In this document: positions 26,406 through 34,926 of the stretch, in pieces
Numbering within the stretch: the first letter of the stretch is position 1
Layout: each line of letters starts with the position of its first letter
Assembly: GCF_937910335.1 (NCBI RefSeq)
Contig: NZ_CALEMX010000472.1
Coordinates: 1-38,200 of the forward strand
From: an uncultured Gimesia sp.
Lineage (GTDB): Bacteria; Planctomycetota; Planctomycetia; Planctomycetales; Planctomycetaceae
DNA: 38,200 nucleotides
Direction: 5' to 3'
Notes under the pieces: model-generated
What the model was told of the DNA's origin: nothing
The model's input: the letters and a program-made list of their open reading frames with translations, nothing else
The model's database searches: none
Program-made: the position numbers and the translations under genes

Positions 26406-26771
26406 TTATGCGTTTGTTGTGACCCAGCGTTCTAACTTGCTTTTCAAACTGTCTGGTGTAAATGGTTTTACAAGATAGTCAGAAACACCTGCCTGAATTG
26501 CTATGACTACGCGTGCACGTTCGGCTTCGGTTGTAATCATAATGATAGGAATTTCTTTGTTAAGCAGACGGATTTCTTTCAGGAGCTGAAGCCCATCCAT
26601 ATTGGGCATGTTCCAGTCGCTCAGAACAATATCGAACGTGCCAGCATTGTATAACTCTAACGCCTGAACTCCATCTTCCGCTTCAGTTACATCTTCGATA
26701 CCTAGTTTCGACAAACATCGTTTCTGGATCGTTCTCATTGTTCCTGAGTCGTCAACAAGTAAAACTTTCAT
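26406..26771 (-). CDS. CheY-like single-domain response regulator
   Basis: A 121-residue stand-alone receiver. The acidic pocket is D7 and D8, and the phospho-acceptor is D52 in LSDWNMPNMDG. The conserved Thr is in IMITTEAE and the Lys in YLVKPF. SDWNMP is the form typical of CheY proteins that act on motors or partner proteins rather than on DNA, and there is no output domain. It is encoded 64 bp after the CheX-like gene and 132 bp before the HDOD-GGDEF gene. CheX-type proteins dephosphorylate CheY-P, so these two probably form a phosphorylation/dephosphorylation pair feeding into c-di-GMP control. Confidence 0.93.
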   Translation of the reverse strand: MKVLLVDDSGTMRTIQKRCLSKLGIEDVTEAEDGVQALELYNAGTFDIVLSDWNMPNMDGLQLLKEIRLLNKEIPIIMITTEAERARVVIAIQAGVSDYLVKPFTPDSLKSKLERWVTTNA

Positions 26772-26835
26772 TGGAATGGCCTTTATCTTTAAGTCATTAA
26801 ATTGTTCAAAAAAAAGTGTTAGTTAAGTTAGTGTT

Positions 26836-27324
26836 TTATCGATCAGAAAATCCTGCCTCGATCGTGAAGGTTCCAATTTCTGAATCAAACGCGATGCAAA
26901 TAGGTGAAACATTCGAAGGGTAATGTACGGCGTGTCCTACTCCGGTAATGATATTCGGAATACTGATTGAAGCTTCCAGGTGCTCCAGTTGGGCTTTTGC
27001 TGAGCCCGCGATCATATTTGCTAATTCACAAACGGCATCGCAGACCTCATCATTGAGTTCGTCCGTTGTAATACCCAAGAGACGATCCAAAATTCCAATG
27101 CCTACGCTTTTTGATAAACTTAGGACTAGAGTTCCGGCTGCTTTTCCCGAAATTCCAATCACAGCGCTCAATTCATGTTGTGGAATATGATCTGATTTCA
27201 AGCTCAGTCCTGTACGTTTTGGAGTACATCCCAGCATCATATCAAAAACTGAGATTGTTGAGCTGATGATAGGATTCACAAATTCGGCAGTGAGCTCCGA
27301 TTTACCTGCAATGGTTGACGTCAT
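26836..27324 (-). CDS. cheX: CheX-like CheY-P phosphatase
   Basis: A 162-residue protein with ATG at 27324 preceded by AACAGGAA; a TTG two codons earlier is also in frame but less likely. The phosphatase helix reads DEVCDAVCELANMIAGSAKAQL, with E100 and N103 in the E-x-x-N arrangement that CheX, CheC and FliY use to position water for CheY-P dephosphorylation. The alpha/beta layout and length match CheX (about 155 residues) with a single E-x-x-N helix, unlike CheC, which has two. It heads a leftward group with cheY and the HDOD-GGDEF gene. No methyl-accepting protein, CheA or CheW is in the window, so this may be a chemotaxis-derived circuit controlling something else, such as c-di-GMP or pili. 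Confidence 0.86.
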   Translation of the reverse strand: MTSTIAGKSELTAEFVNPIISSTISVFDMMLGCTPKRTGLSLKSDHIPQHELSAVIGISGKAAGTLVLSLSKSVGIGILDRLLGITTDELNDEVCDAVCELANMIAGSAKAQLEHLEASISIPNIITGVGHAVHYPSNVSPICIAFDSEIGTFTIEAGFSDR

Positions 27325-28110
27325 TATCAATTTCCTGTTTTATTACGAATAGTACAAATACGTTTTTTCAATTCTTTTAGATGAACCTCAAAAGTGTAGC
27401 CAAGAGATGGAACTCTAAGATTGATCACAGAATTCAACATTGGTTAGTTGAGTGATAAGCCGTGCGTTCCAATAATTGTGTATGTAAAACATAGATCACG
27501 AAAAAATACATGTGCCAAAATATCAACACGATATTCGCAATAAAAATTACAGGGCCGGAGAAACATTGCCGCATATGTCGAATTTGCTGAATATAATGGA
27601 GGTATTACCCCTACGGGATGTTGGCATCTCATCTGAAATCTGATCAGGAAGCGAAGAATTGCAGACAATAATGTCGAGAAATGTCTTTAGCTTCAGGATT
27701 TGGTTGGTAGAAATGTGCCTGCTTCGACAAATATGAGGTAGTGGAACCAAGAAGCAAAAAAGATAAACAGCTCTGAATAACAATCAGCGTTTGTTTAATT
27801 CGATCCGTTTCGCAGCGTTCACGATAGTATAGAAATATAAATATTTATACTTCAAAATTGCTTTGGATTGCAGTTGAGCCATGAAATGAAAATGGTATAC
27901 GATAGGTAGATGGATGTTGATAGTACAGCTTCATACTTATCAATTGCGATGTAGATGTTTTGATTCGAAACGTATTTTCAATTACATTTCCAGATAACTT
28001 ATCATGGTTTCTCTCCTCAGTAACGAAGAAACCCTTTCAGTTCTTAGTACTTGCGTGCTGATATATTCGAATAGTTGTCTAGTTTTAAAAATTCAAGAGT
28101 TTGAAAGCCA
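27325..28110. other. 786-bp AT-rich divergent intergenic region
   Basis: It separates the leftward CheX-CheY-GGDEF group from the rightward DHp/response-regulator pair and must carry promoters for both. Open frames within it are short, lack ribosome sites and match nothing. A 7-bp hairpin lies at 28006-28033 (GGTTTCT against AGAAACC, 14-base loop), about 80 bp before the DHp gene, without a T tract. I see no known riboswitch, including no recognisable c-di-GMP aptamer. Confidence 0.5.
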
Positions 28111-28356
28111 ATGATTGAGTCATTTCACCCAGACCCGATTGAATTTGCTCAAAATGTAATAACAACATGTCATCGATTGAATAATTTTTTAACGGTTTTA
28201 CAATGCCAGAGTGAATTTCTAGCGGCATTACCCTCCAATGAGACACAGCCAGAGATAGCCGGAATATTAACAGATCTAGATCCATTGATTGAATCCGCAA
28301 CAAATGATGTGCATGAGCTCTCTAAGAAATGCAGAGATTTTTTAGAGGGAAAATAA
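28111..28356 (+). CDS. Stand-alone histidine-phosphotransfer (DHp/HisKA-like) mini-protein
   Basis: An 81-residue, predicted all-helical protein. The segment CHRLNNFLTVLQCQSEFL (residues 20-37) resembles the H-box of histidine kinases, whose usual form is HELNNxLTxIxGxxEL, with H21 as the candidate phospho-site. The second H-box residue, normally Glu or Asp and needed for autophosphorylation, is Arg here. The rest (EIAGILTDLDPLIESATNDV) fits the second DHp helix. No ATPase domain follows in any frame before the next gene. The start has only a weak GAAAG site. It lies 78 bp before a LuxR-type response regulator, the likely partner. Best guess: a phosphotransfer or phosphatase protein, not a kinase. 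Homology rests on one motif. Confidence 0.62.
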   Translation: MIESFHPDPIEFAQNVITTCHRLNNFLTVLQCQSEFLAALPSNETQPEIAGILTDLDPLIESATNDVHELSKKCRDFLEGK

Positions 28357-28434
28357 GAGATGCTGAATGTAGATGGAACCATAAGTAAATTGATATCTAT
28401 CATTTCTAGTAATTAAAATTATCCGGGAGCCACC

Positions 28435-29100
28435 ATGCTTACTTCAACTGATCTGATACGAGTTGTAATCGTAGACGACCATGCCATGCTTGTTGATTCA
28501 TTAGTTTCGCGATTCCAAAAAGACTCTGGAATCGATGTTGTGGGAACGGCAACAGATGCTGATCAGGGTTTGGCTTTAATTCTGGAAACCGAGCCGGATG
28601 TTGTGATTCTGGATGTCGAATTACCGGGCAGAGGATCATTTGATATCGGACAAGAAATTTCAACGAAATTAAAAAACACAAAGATGATTTTTCTGACGGG
28701 TTATCTCTCTGATATTTTCATTGAATTGGCATTAAGGGTGAATGCAGTCGGTTATCTTTTGAAAGGCGAGCCGATTGAATCTCTGATTCACGCAATCAAA
28801 AAAGCGGCCCGAGGTGAATATTGCTTTTCTCAATCGGTTCAGGAACGACTGATTTTTGATCACAAGCAGAATCGTTATTTAATTCATTCAGAAAGCATGC
28901 TGGCATCACTGACTTCTCGGCAGATTGAAGTACTCCGGCATCTGGCGCGCGGAAAAAGTGTCAAGGAAGTGGCTCGTTCAATGCACCTTTCTGAAAAATC
29001 AATCGACAGTCATAAATACCGTATCATGCATAAACTGGGAATTCATGATCGAGTAGAATTGGCCCGGTATTCCATTCGTGAAGGTTTGACACTTCCCTAA
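28435..29100 (+). CDS. NarL/FixJ-type response regulator
   Basis: A 221-residue protein with an N-terminal receiver domain (about 8-125) and a C-terminal LuxR-type helix-turn-helix (about 155-217). The receiver has D14 and D15, phospho-acceptor D60 in VILDVELPG, Thr in FLTGY and Lys in YLLKGEP. The HTH reads LTSRQIEVLRHLARGKSVKE, then ARSMHLSEKSIDSHKYRIMHKLG, a textbook GerE fold with the recognition helix intact. It should bind DNA when phosphorylated. A ribosome site (GGGAG) precedes ATG 28435. No histidine kinase is nearby except the truncated DHp-like protein 78 bp upstream, so the phosphate source must be encoded elsewhere or come through that protein. Confidence 0.93.
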   Translation: MLTSTDLIRVVIVDDHAMLVDSLVSRFQKDSGIDVVGTATDADQGLALILETEPDVVILDVELPGRGSFDIGQEISTKLKNTKMIFLTGYLSDIFIELALRVNAVGYLLKGEPIESLIHAIKKAARGEYCFSQSVQERLIFDHKQNRYLIHSESMLASLTSRQIEVLRHLARGKSVKEVARSMHLSEKSIDSHKYRIMHKLGIHDRVELARYSIREGLTLP

Positions 29101-29125
29101 GTTGGTGTCAGTGATATTATTTCGC

Positions 29126-30079
29126 TCAGGAGCATATCGGTCCGCGCTGCTGGATCAGATGATTGATCGATTCAATTTGTGAAGCCGATAGTTCAAAGTT
29201 CAAAACTTCTGCGTTCTCTTCAATCTGCTCAGGTCGCTTTGCTCCACATAATGCGCATGTGATTCCTGTTTGCTGAATCGTCCAGCGAATCACTACTTGA
29301 GCAATCGTGCAATTGAATTCTTCTGCCAGAGAACGCAACTGGTCCAGGAAATCCTGGTTTTTTTCCCATTCTTCTCCATGAAACATCGGATATTTTTGTC
29401 TGCCGTCCTCGGGAGCAAATTGATGATAGCGCGCTAACTTTCCGGCTAGTAAACCTTTCATCAAAGGCCAATAGACCATGACCGAAACCTGATTCTCGAT
29501 ACACCAGGGCAGTCGGTCCGCTTCGATTTCTCGCTGGAGCATATTGTATCGAGGTTGGTAAGCAGAGATTGGACAGACAGCCGCAAACTCCTGAAGTTGA
29601 TCCAGAGTGAAATTCGAAACACCCACAGAAAGAATTTTACCCGCCTCCAGCAATTCTTTAAAAGCGCCCGCTGAATCACTGACAGGAATTTCAGGATCAG
29701 GACCATGCAAATAGTAAAGTTCCACCCGGTCTGTATTAAGTCGCTCCAGGCTCTCATCGCATTCCCTTTTGATTCTCTCAGGCGAAGCATCGCGTATCTG
29801 TTTCGTACCAGACCAGTGGATGCCTCCTTTCGTAGCGATGACGATCTGGTCTCGCTTCTCTCCTAAAGCTCTGGCAATCAATCGCTCACTTTCTCCTTCA
29901 TAGCCATAACAATAAGCGGTGTCAAAAAAGTGGATCCCTGAATCAAAGGCCGCGTTTAAGGTAGCCAAACTTGCCTGCTCGGTCACATCAACACTCGTGA
30001 CTCCCGAAATTGGCCAGCAGCCCATCGCGATTGGCGTAATCTGAATGTTCGTATTTCCAATATTTCGCAAGAGGGTCAT
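29126..30079 (-). CDS. Aldo/keto reductase
   Basis: A 317-residue NADPH-dependent oxidoreductase of the AKR superfamily, usual length, TIM-barrel fold. The catalytic tetrad is complete: D53 and Y58 (FFDTAYCYGYEGESE), K84 (ATKGG) and H125 (YYLHGPD). The cofactor end includes GVSNFTLDQL and ALCGAKRPEQIEENA. AGGAAG precedes ATG 30079. The C terminus ends in GPICS. The substrate cannot be named; members of this branch act on sugars, aldehydes and ketones. It converges with the response-regulator gene (25 bp apart) and is divergent from the SRAP gene. Confidence 0.9.
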   Translation of the reverse strand: MTLLRNIGNTNIQITPIAMGCWPISGVTSVDVTEQASLATLNAAFDSGIHFFDTAYCYGYEGESERLIARALGEKRDQIVIATKGGIHWSGTKQIRDASPERIKRECDESLERLNTDRVELYYLHGPDPEIPVSDSAGAFKELLEAGKILSVGVSNFTLDQLQEFAAVCPISAYQPRYNMLQREIEADRLPWCIENQVSVMVYWPLMKGLLAGKLARYHQFAPEDGRQKYPMFHGEEWEKNQDFLDQLRSLAEEFNCTIAQVVIRWTIQQTGITCALCGAKRPEQIEENAEVLNFELSASQIESINHLIQQRGPICS

Positions 30080-30228
30080 CTGATATCTTCCTGTTGGAGA
30101 TTCGAAATTGATATAATGTCTTGTAACCGGTGAATGGAGATTCGATCCAAATTGAATTACGATAGAGAACAGACGCTTTAAAGAACATCATATTGTTTGC
30201 CCAAAACAAATGAAGGCTTAAAGAGATT

Positions 30229-30915
30229 ATGTGTGCTCGGTTTTTCTTATTTTCGCCTGACGCAGAGATCATGAAATTATTTCACATGGTCAATTTTCCG
30301 CGCATTGCTCCCCGATACAATATTGCCCCTTCGCAACCTGTATTGGCGATCTCCCATGATCATCACGGTTTCAACGTAAGTCATTTTCAGTGGGGGTTAA
30401 TTCCAGGCTGGTCAAAAAATCTCGCACCAGGTCATGCGATGATCAATGCTCGTTCTGAAACGGCATCAATAAAGCCGGCATTTAAAAATGCGTTTCGCTA
30501 TCGCAGGTGTCTCATTCCTGCGAACGGGTTTTATGAATGGAAAAGTACGGGAAATCGTTCCCGGCAGGCGATGTGTATTCGATTAAAGGATGAACCGTTG
30601 TTTGCGATGGCGGGTATCTGGGAGCAGTGGCAGAGTCCTGATGGGACAGAACTGGAAACCTGCTCGGTCTTAACCACGGCCGCGAATACATTGCTCGAAA
30701 CTATTCATCCCAGAATGCCCGTGATTCTGCGTCCGAATCAGTTCGGTCGTTGGCTCAGTTCCGAAACCACACCCACTCCGCAGCTGGAACGATTGCTCCA
30801 GACCTTCCCTGCAGAAGAAATGCAGATTTTTCCCGTCAGTTCTTATGTGAATAAAGTCACCCATGATTCTCCGGAATGCATTGTACCAACTCAGGAGCAG
30901 AAAACTCTTTTTTGA
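30229..30915 (+). CDS. SRAP-domain protein (YedK/HMCES-like abasic-site crosslinker)
   Basis: A 228-residue SOS-response-associated-peptidase family protein. After removal of Met, C2 becomes the N terminus and forms the thiazolidine crosslink to abasic sites in single-stranded DNA. The active residues described for YedK are present: C2, N73 (INARSET), E103 (NGFYEWK) and H160 (ETIHPRMP). Length and order match YedK. The ribosome site AAAGAG is modest. The gene is divergent from the aldo/keto reductase and converges with a HAD phosphatase gene only five bp away. Its role is to shield abasic sites during replication; I see no LexA-type operator that I could name in the 149-bp upstream region. 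Confidence 0.93.
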   Translation: MCARFFLFSPDAEIMKLFHMVNFPRIAPRYNIAPSQPVLAISHDHHGFNVSHFQWGLIPGWSKNLAPGHAMINARSETASIKPAFKNAFRYRRCLIPANGFYEWKSTGNRSRQAMCIRLKDEPLFAMAGIWEQWQSPDGTELETCSVLTTAANTLLETIHPRMPVILRPNQFGRWLSSETTPTPQLERLLQTFPAEEMQIFPVSSYVNKVTHDSPECIVPTQEQKTLF

Positions 30916-30919
30916 AGGA

Positions 30920-31606
30920 TTAATGGGGAGACTGGAACAGCGAAAGCAGGGGCTCGCTCTCTTCAAAATGGGCAAACAGATAATCTGGTTCGCATTTTCT
31001 CAGATCTTCCAGGGGATAAACTCCCGTAGCGACCGCAATCACGTTTGCTTCGATAGCGCGGGCGCAGTGGATATCACTGGGAGTGTCTCCAATTACCCAA
31101 ACCGTTGCCGCTTCCACTAATTCCGGAGCGTGGCGTTTTTGAATCTGTTTGAGAGCTTCATGAGCGACATCATTGCGGTCTGAATGATGATCACCGTATG
31201 CGCCAAAGTCAAAGAAATGATTCAGGTCATAGTGTTTCAGTTTCTTCCGGGCACCATGTTCGAAATTACCGGTCAGTAGACCAAGATCAACATGAGCGCG
31301 TTCTGAGAGCGATTCCAGAATCGACTTGATTCCCGGCAGAACATGGCCTTTTTGTTCTTTCAGTTTTTCTGCTAGCAAGTCAAGATAGGCTCTCTCAAAT
31401 CGTTTTCGATTCTGACTTGTGTTGGGAATATCGAAATATTCAAACAGATCTACCATGATGGCATGATCGGTTCTACCAGCAGTCGGAATGCCCTCAACGG
31501 GCGCGGAAACCTGAAACTCTTCTTCCAGCATATGCAGGATCGACCGTTGGCCGGCACCACCGGTATCGAGCAAGGTACCATCAATATCAAATAAACAAAT
31601 ATGCAT
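30920..31606 (-). CDS. HAD-family phosphatase (phosphoglycolate phosphatase-like)
   Basis: A 228-residue haloacid-dehalogenase hydrolase starting at ATG 31606; a TTG six codons upstream is in frame but has no ribosome site. Motif I is CLFDIDGTLLDTGGAG with D7 nucleophile and D9. A helical cap follows (about 18-85). Motif II is the Thr of GLLTGN, and motif IV is VIGDTPSDIHCA. This is the Gph/PGP-like subfamily with cap type C1, which removes phosphate from small metabolites such as 2-phosphoglycolate. The exact substrate is unknown. It lies 51 bp after the ExeA-like ATPase gene, in the same direction, probably in one transcript. Confidence 0.88.
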   Translation of the reverse strand: MHICLFDIDGTLLDTGGAGQRSILHMLEEEFQVSAPVEGIPTAGRTDHAIMVDLFEYFDIPNTSQNRKRFERAYLDLLAEKLKEQKGHVLPGIKSILESLSERAHVDLGLLTGNFEHGARKKLKHYDLNHFFDFGAYGDHHSDRNDVAHEALKQIQKRHAPELVEAATVWVIGDTPSDIHCARAIEANVIAVATGVYPLEDLRKCEPDYLFAHFEESEPLLSLFQSPH

Positions 31607-31657
31607 TTTCAGTGAATGATTCAAAGGTGACGTGAGTGAGTTTTAACACACACTATT

Positions 31658-32494
31658 CTAGACACCTTGAACGACTTCGGAAATGCGGTTTATTGAAAGA
31701 GGAGCTGTTTTTATTTCAGTTCCTGCTCGGGAGATCACTTCCGAGCCTATTTCCGGCAGATTTTGCTCATATCCTGCCAGCAGCGCCAGATCACAAAGCT
31801 GATTCACTTTTTTGAGTACGCCCTTCGTCTCCTTATGAATTTCCTCGAAGGCATCAACGGTGAAGAGTGGCTTTGTGCGACCTGATACATTGAGACGGTG
31901 AGCGATGTAGTTTTCAGTCGTTTTCAGATCGAAGGGAGTGAGTTCAATCGCCAGATCAGAGAAACGGGTTACAGCATTCGCAGCTTCCGAATTCAGATTT
32001 TCGAATGTCGTTACGATGGATAATGAAGTGTGCCGCTGGTTTCCAGTATGGAGCAATCGTTCAATTGTATTGTGACATCCGGAACGACTCTCGTCGACGT
32101 GATCCAGAAGCAGGATCACACGATCCTGCGTCAACTGCAAGCCAGTCAGGTAATCCGTCAGCATTCTCCAGAGTTGAGCTGGTCTGGTATCATAAGCGGG
32201 GCCCAGGCGAAACTGAGCGCACAACTGCCATAGAAATTCTTCTTCACCCAGTCCCAGCAGATCAAAATATTCGCAGTGGTGCGGACTCCTTTTGGATAAG
32301 TGCTGCAGCACTTTGAGCGTCAGCGTCTTACCTGTTCCCGATGGTCCTGTGAAGAGGGAACATTTTTTTTGCTCATCCGCTACATAAAGTAAGCGGGCTA
32401 ATGCCTCTTCATGGATTTCACTTTCGAAAAAGAAATCCAGATCCAGTTGTTGATGAAACGGAGCGTGTGTCAAATTCCAGAAATCGCAATACAT
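31658..32494 (-). CDS. ExeA-like AAA ATPase
   Basis: A 278-residue ATPase starting at ATG 32494 with MYCDFWNLTHAPF, the usual ExeA/TniB-like opening (MYxxFFGLxxxPF). The frame is open to 32614 without family sequence. Walker A is GPSGTGKT (residues 50-57), Walker B is ILLLDHVDE, and a sensor-like TTFEN segment is near residue 165. The C-terminal lid region contains FTVDAFEEIHKETKGVLKKV. ExeA partners ExeB in type II secretion, and similar ATPases work with transposons or pili. No peptidoglycan-binding domain or secretion gene is attached here, so the job is not known. It precedes the HAD gene by 51 bp. Confidence 0.82.
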   Translation of the reverse strand: MYCDFWNLTHAPFHQQLDLDFFFESEIHEEALARLLYVADEQKKCSLFTGPSGTGKTLTLKVLQHLSKRSPHHCEYFDLLGLGEEEFLWQLCAQFRLGPAYDTRPAQLWRMLTDYLTGLQLTQDRVILLLDHVDESRSGCHNTIERLLHTGNQRHTSLSIVTTFENLNSEAANAVTRFSDLAIELTPFDLKTTENYIAHRLNVSGRTKPLFTVDAFEEIHKETKGVLKKVNQLCDLALLAGYEQNLPEIGSEVISRAGTEIKTAPLSINRISEVVQGV

Positions 32495-32774
32495 GATTCT
32501 CTTTTGACCTGTTGATTTTGAGTTCGAACCTCTTGTTCTGATTCTCTGCTCCTTGCATAAGGCACAGGAAACGAGATACCATCCATAAACGGGGATCGAC
32601 ACGTTCAGGGTCATCGATTTGAGAGACCACTGAGCGGGGAGATTCCCGTATGATTAAAATCGGCCTTTCAGTGCTATCGGCATGACTGATCCCCGTCTGT
32701 CTATTCTTTTTTTCTCAACTTACGTATTTTAAAGAGCTTAAAGTTTCTTGGTTCCGCCTCTTCTCGAGATATTT

Positions 32775-33506
32775 ATGCCGCACCGTTTTTTCTTCCCAGG
32801 TTCATTTGAACCAGATCGACTACTTCTGGAAGGCAGTGAAGCCCATCATTTGCTGCATGTTTTACGAATGCAGGCAGGCGATACTCTGCTGGTATTTAAT
32901 GGGACAGGAGCCGAGGCAGAAGCGGAGATTACAAAAACGGGACGAAAAACGGTCGAAATCAAGATCACAGAGCGACTCGAAGTTCAAGCGAATACTCAGG
33001 TTCCTCTGATTTTAGCTACAGCGGTTCCCAAGGGAGATCGATTTCGCTGGCTGGTTGAGAAAGCGGCGGAACTGGGTGTTACCAGATTAGTGCCTCTCAT
33101 CACAGAACGCAGCAGTGTTGATCCCGGCGAGAATCGTTTGAAAAAATTACAACAAACAATTGTGGCTGCGGCAAAACAGTCGGGGCAGACTCGCTTGATG
33201 GAATTGGCCCCTTTGCAGACATGGGAAGATTTTTTAGAAGAAACATGCCAGCCGGACTGTCATTTGTTGATTGCCGACCCGAATGGAAGTGCCTTAGACC
33301 TTTTGTGCCAGACTGAGACGAATCTGGTGATGAGCCCTGTGATTCTGATGATTGGTCCGGAAGGGGGCTTCTCTTCTGAGGAACTCAATTCCGCGATAGA
33401 TAAAGGAGCGAAGTCGGTCAAATTAAGTAAGGGTATATTACGGATTGAAACCGCAGCCATTGTATTCGCCGGACTGATTCGCCTTACATCCAACAAGCCT
33501 GAATGA
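32775..33506 (+). CDS. rsmE: 16S rRNA (uracil1498-N3)-methyltransferase
   Basis: A 243-residue RsmE, of usual length, which methylates U1498 of 16S rRNA using S-adenosylmethionine. The N-terminal PUA-like domain opens with MPHRFFFPGSF and contains SEAHHLLHVLRMQAGD. The C-terminal SPOUT knot has TAVPKGDRFRWLVEKAAELG, TERSSVD, AKQSGQTR, ILMIGPEGGFSSEEL and LSKGILRIETAAI; the last is LGxRILRTETA in most relatives. I chose ATG 32775 over the TTG at 32748 because MPHRFF is the family start. The ribosome site is weak. It is transcribed alone and converges with the DUF5658-like gene. Confidence 0.92.
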   Translation: MPHRFFFPGSFEPDRLLLEGSEAHHLLHVLRMQAGDTLLVFNGTGAEAEAEITKTGRKTVEIKITERLEVQANTQVPLILATAVPKGDRFRWLVEKAAELGVTRLVPLITERSSVDPGENRLKKLQQTIVAAAKQSGQTRLMELAPLQTWEDFLEETCQPDCHLLIADPNGSALDLLCQTETNLVMSPVILMIGPEGGFSSEELNSAIDKGAKSVKLSKGILRIETAAIVFAGLIRLTSNKPE

Positions 33507-33529
33507 TGCGTAAAAAGATATCGCTTAAA

Positions 33530-33919
33530 TCAGCCAAGATGTCCCTCCCGGACGTAGAGCATGAAACTATAAATCACGACCGCAGCAACCACCAGTGAGC
33601 CAAGATTCAACAATAATCGCGCTGTTGTTGGTCTCTTTGTGAACACAATTTGTGCAATCACAGTGACAACGGCCACCAGTCCAAATTTGAAATAGACCAT
33701 GCCTTTAATGCCCCAACCGGCAATAAAGTAATTCGCAATCTGGTTCGATTCAACGATATAATTCGAACCCCCGGGTTGTTGGTTAGTCCTCAGAAGCAGA
33801 TACGTCATGAAGACATCAAGGGCATTAACCAAAATAAAAACGCTGGTCTCGCGCTCCAGCGGCAATTGACGACTCCAGAAAGAGCCACTCTTTTTCTCTT
33901 CAGAAGGAGTTTCTTCCAT
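33530..33919 (-). CDS. Small membrane protein (DUF5658-like)
   Basis: A 129-residue protein. A polar N terminus (1-25, ending LPLERE) precedes about three hydrophobic segments (27-46, 62-90 and 98-122). The pattern FILVNALDVFMTYLLL, then a polar loop with Glu and Asn (IVESNQIANYFIAGWGIKGM), then KFGLVAVVTVIAQIV is like DUF5658 proteins (N..D...T followed by E.NP). No function is known for that family. It is 41 bp after the sugar-isomerase-like gene on the same strand and may be translated from the same message. GAGAG lies about seven bases before ATG 33919. Confidence 0.7.
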   Translation of the reverse strand: MEETPSEEKKSGSFWSRQLPLERETSVFILVNALDVFMTYLLLRTNQQPGGSNYIVESNQIANYFIAGWGIKGMVYFKFGLVAVVTVIAQIVFTKRPTTARLLLNLGSLVVAAVVIYSFMLYVREGHLG

Positions 33920-33960
33920 GACTGACTCTCACTTAACCAAAGACCAAAGTAGAAGTACCG

Positions 33961-34926
33961 CTAAACCAGTTTACGCAGTTGATCTATGTAAGCCGGAATG
34001 GCTGCCTTGGGTTCTTCTTTCGCTTCATACTCAAGAACGAGAAAGTTTTTGTAGTGCGCATCTTTTAGAATTTTAATGATGCGTGGAATATCAGCGGGAA
34101 CCTCTTTACCTCTCACTCCCATTTCTACTTTGATTTGCGCATTGATCGCCAGCGGTGCAATTTTCTCTAGATCGGCATAGGGGTCTTCCGTTCGGAAATT
34201 TCCACTGTCAAAGTTAATGCCGAAATTCGGTGCTTTATTAATACCGTCAATAATTCTCATCATCTGCGCGGGAGTAGAAGTGATCCCTCCATGATTCTCC
34301 AGCGCCAGACTGACTCCTTTTTGTTCTGCATATTTGAGGGATTCGTTAATGCCTTTCTGGCACATGCGGATTGCCTCGGCTTCATTGCCCCCTTTAGGAA
34401 CTCTGCCTGCGAAAATACGAATCACGGGCGCGCCCAGAATGGCGGAGTAATCAATCCACTTGCGCGTCATTTGCAGTTGCTCATCACGGGCTGTTCCCAG
34501 GGGTAAGCAGAAATCGTTGCCAATGGCGGTGCCGGATACTTCCATGCCGAGTGATCCCGCCAGATCGCGTGTCTTTTTCAGGTAGTCATTGCTGACGGGA
34601 TTCGGAAAGTAATAGCTGGTCAATTCACAGCCATCCAGTTTCAATTTGCCGCAGTAGCGAACGAAATCCATGATATCCATGGTGGCTTTCGTTTTCCTGG
34701 GGCGTGGCTTCGGCCAGTTATGTTGCATATAACGATGGAAAGAATAAGCGGCCAGACTCAGTTTCAGCTTCTTCGATGCGTCTTTTTTCTGAACTCCTGC
34801 CGCCAATGTGGTGTCTGAAATCAAGGTGCCAGCTGTCAAAGCGCCCCAGCCCCAAAGCGAAGTGGTTTTCAGGAAATCACGCCTGTTGGATTCGTTATGA
34901 TCCAGGGTCGGTGAATCAACTGCCAT
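33961..34926 (-). CDS. Tat-exported sugar phosphate isomerase/epimerase-like TIM-barrel protein
   Basis: A 321-residue protein with a twin-arginine signal: NRRDFLKTTSLWGWGALTAG (residues 14-33), then a small-residue stretch and TLAAG cleavage region. The mature part is an AP-endonuclease-2/xylose-isomerase-like barrel. Candidate metal ligands lie at the expected strand ends: LALENHGG, GINFDSGNFRTEDPY, AQIKVEMG and LVLEYEAKEEP. Planctomycetes encode many exported proteins of this type, often linked with sugar or sugar-acid breakdown, but the substrate is unknown. GGAG lies about ten bases before ATG 34926. It is divergent from leuS across a 301-bp region, with the DUF5658-like gene downstream. 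Confidence 0.88.
   Translation of the reverse strand: MAVDSPTLDHNESNRRDFLKTTSLWGWGALTAGTLISDTTLAAGVQKKDASKKLKLSLAAYSFHRYMQHNWPKPRPRKTKATMDIMDFVRYCGKLKLDGCELTSYYFPNPVSNDYLKKTRDLAGSLGMEVSGTAIGNDFCLPLGTARDEQLQMTRKWIDYSAILGAPVIRIFAGRVPKGGNEAEAIRMCQKGINESLKYAEQKGVSLALENHGGITSTPAQMMRIIDGINKAPNFGINFDSGNFRTEDPYADLEKIAPLAINAQIKVEMGVRGKEVPADIPRIIKILKDAHYKNFLVLEYEAKEEPKAAIPAYIDQLRKLV

Noticed and set aside
27444-27783. Two overlapping minus-strand frames (74 and 78 aa) in the divergent region
   Set aside because: No ribosome site, overlapping each other, no motif, and located where promoters are expected.
27961-28110. Possible c-di-GMP riboswitch before the DHp gene
   Set aside because: The 7-bp hairpin at 28006-28033 lacks the conserved core of known c-di-GMP aptamers.
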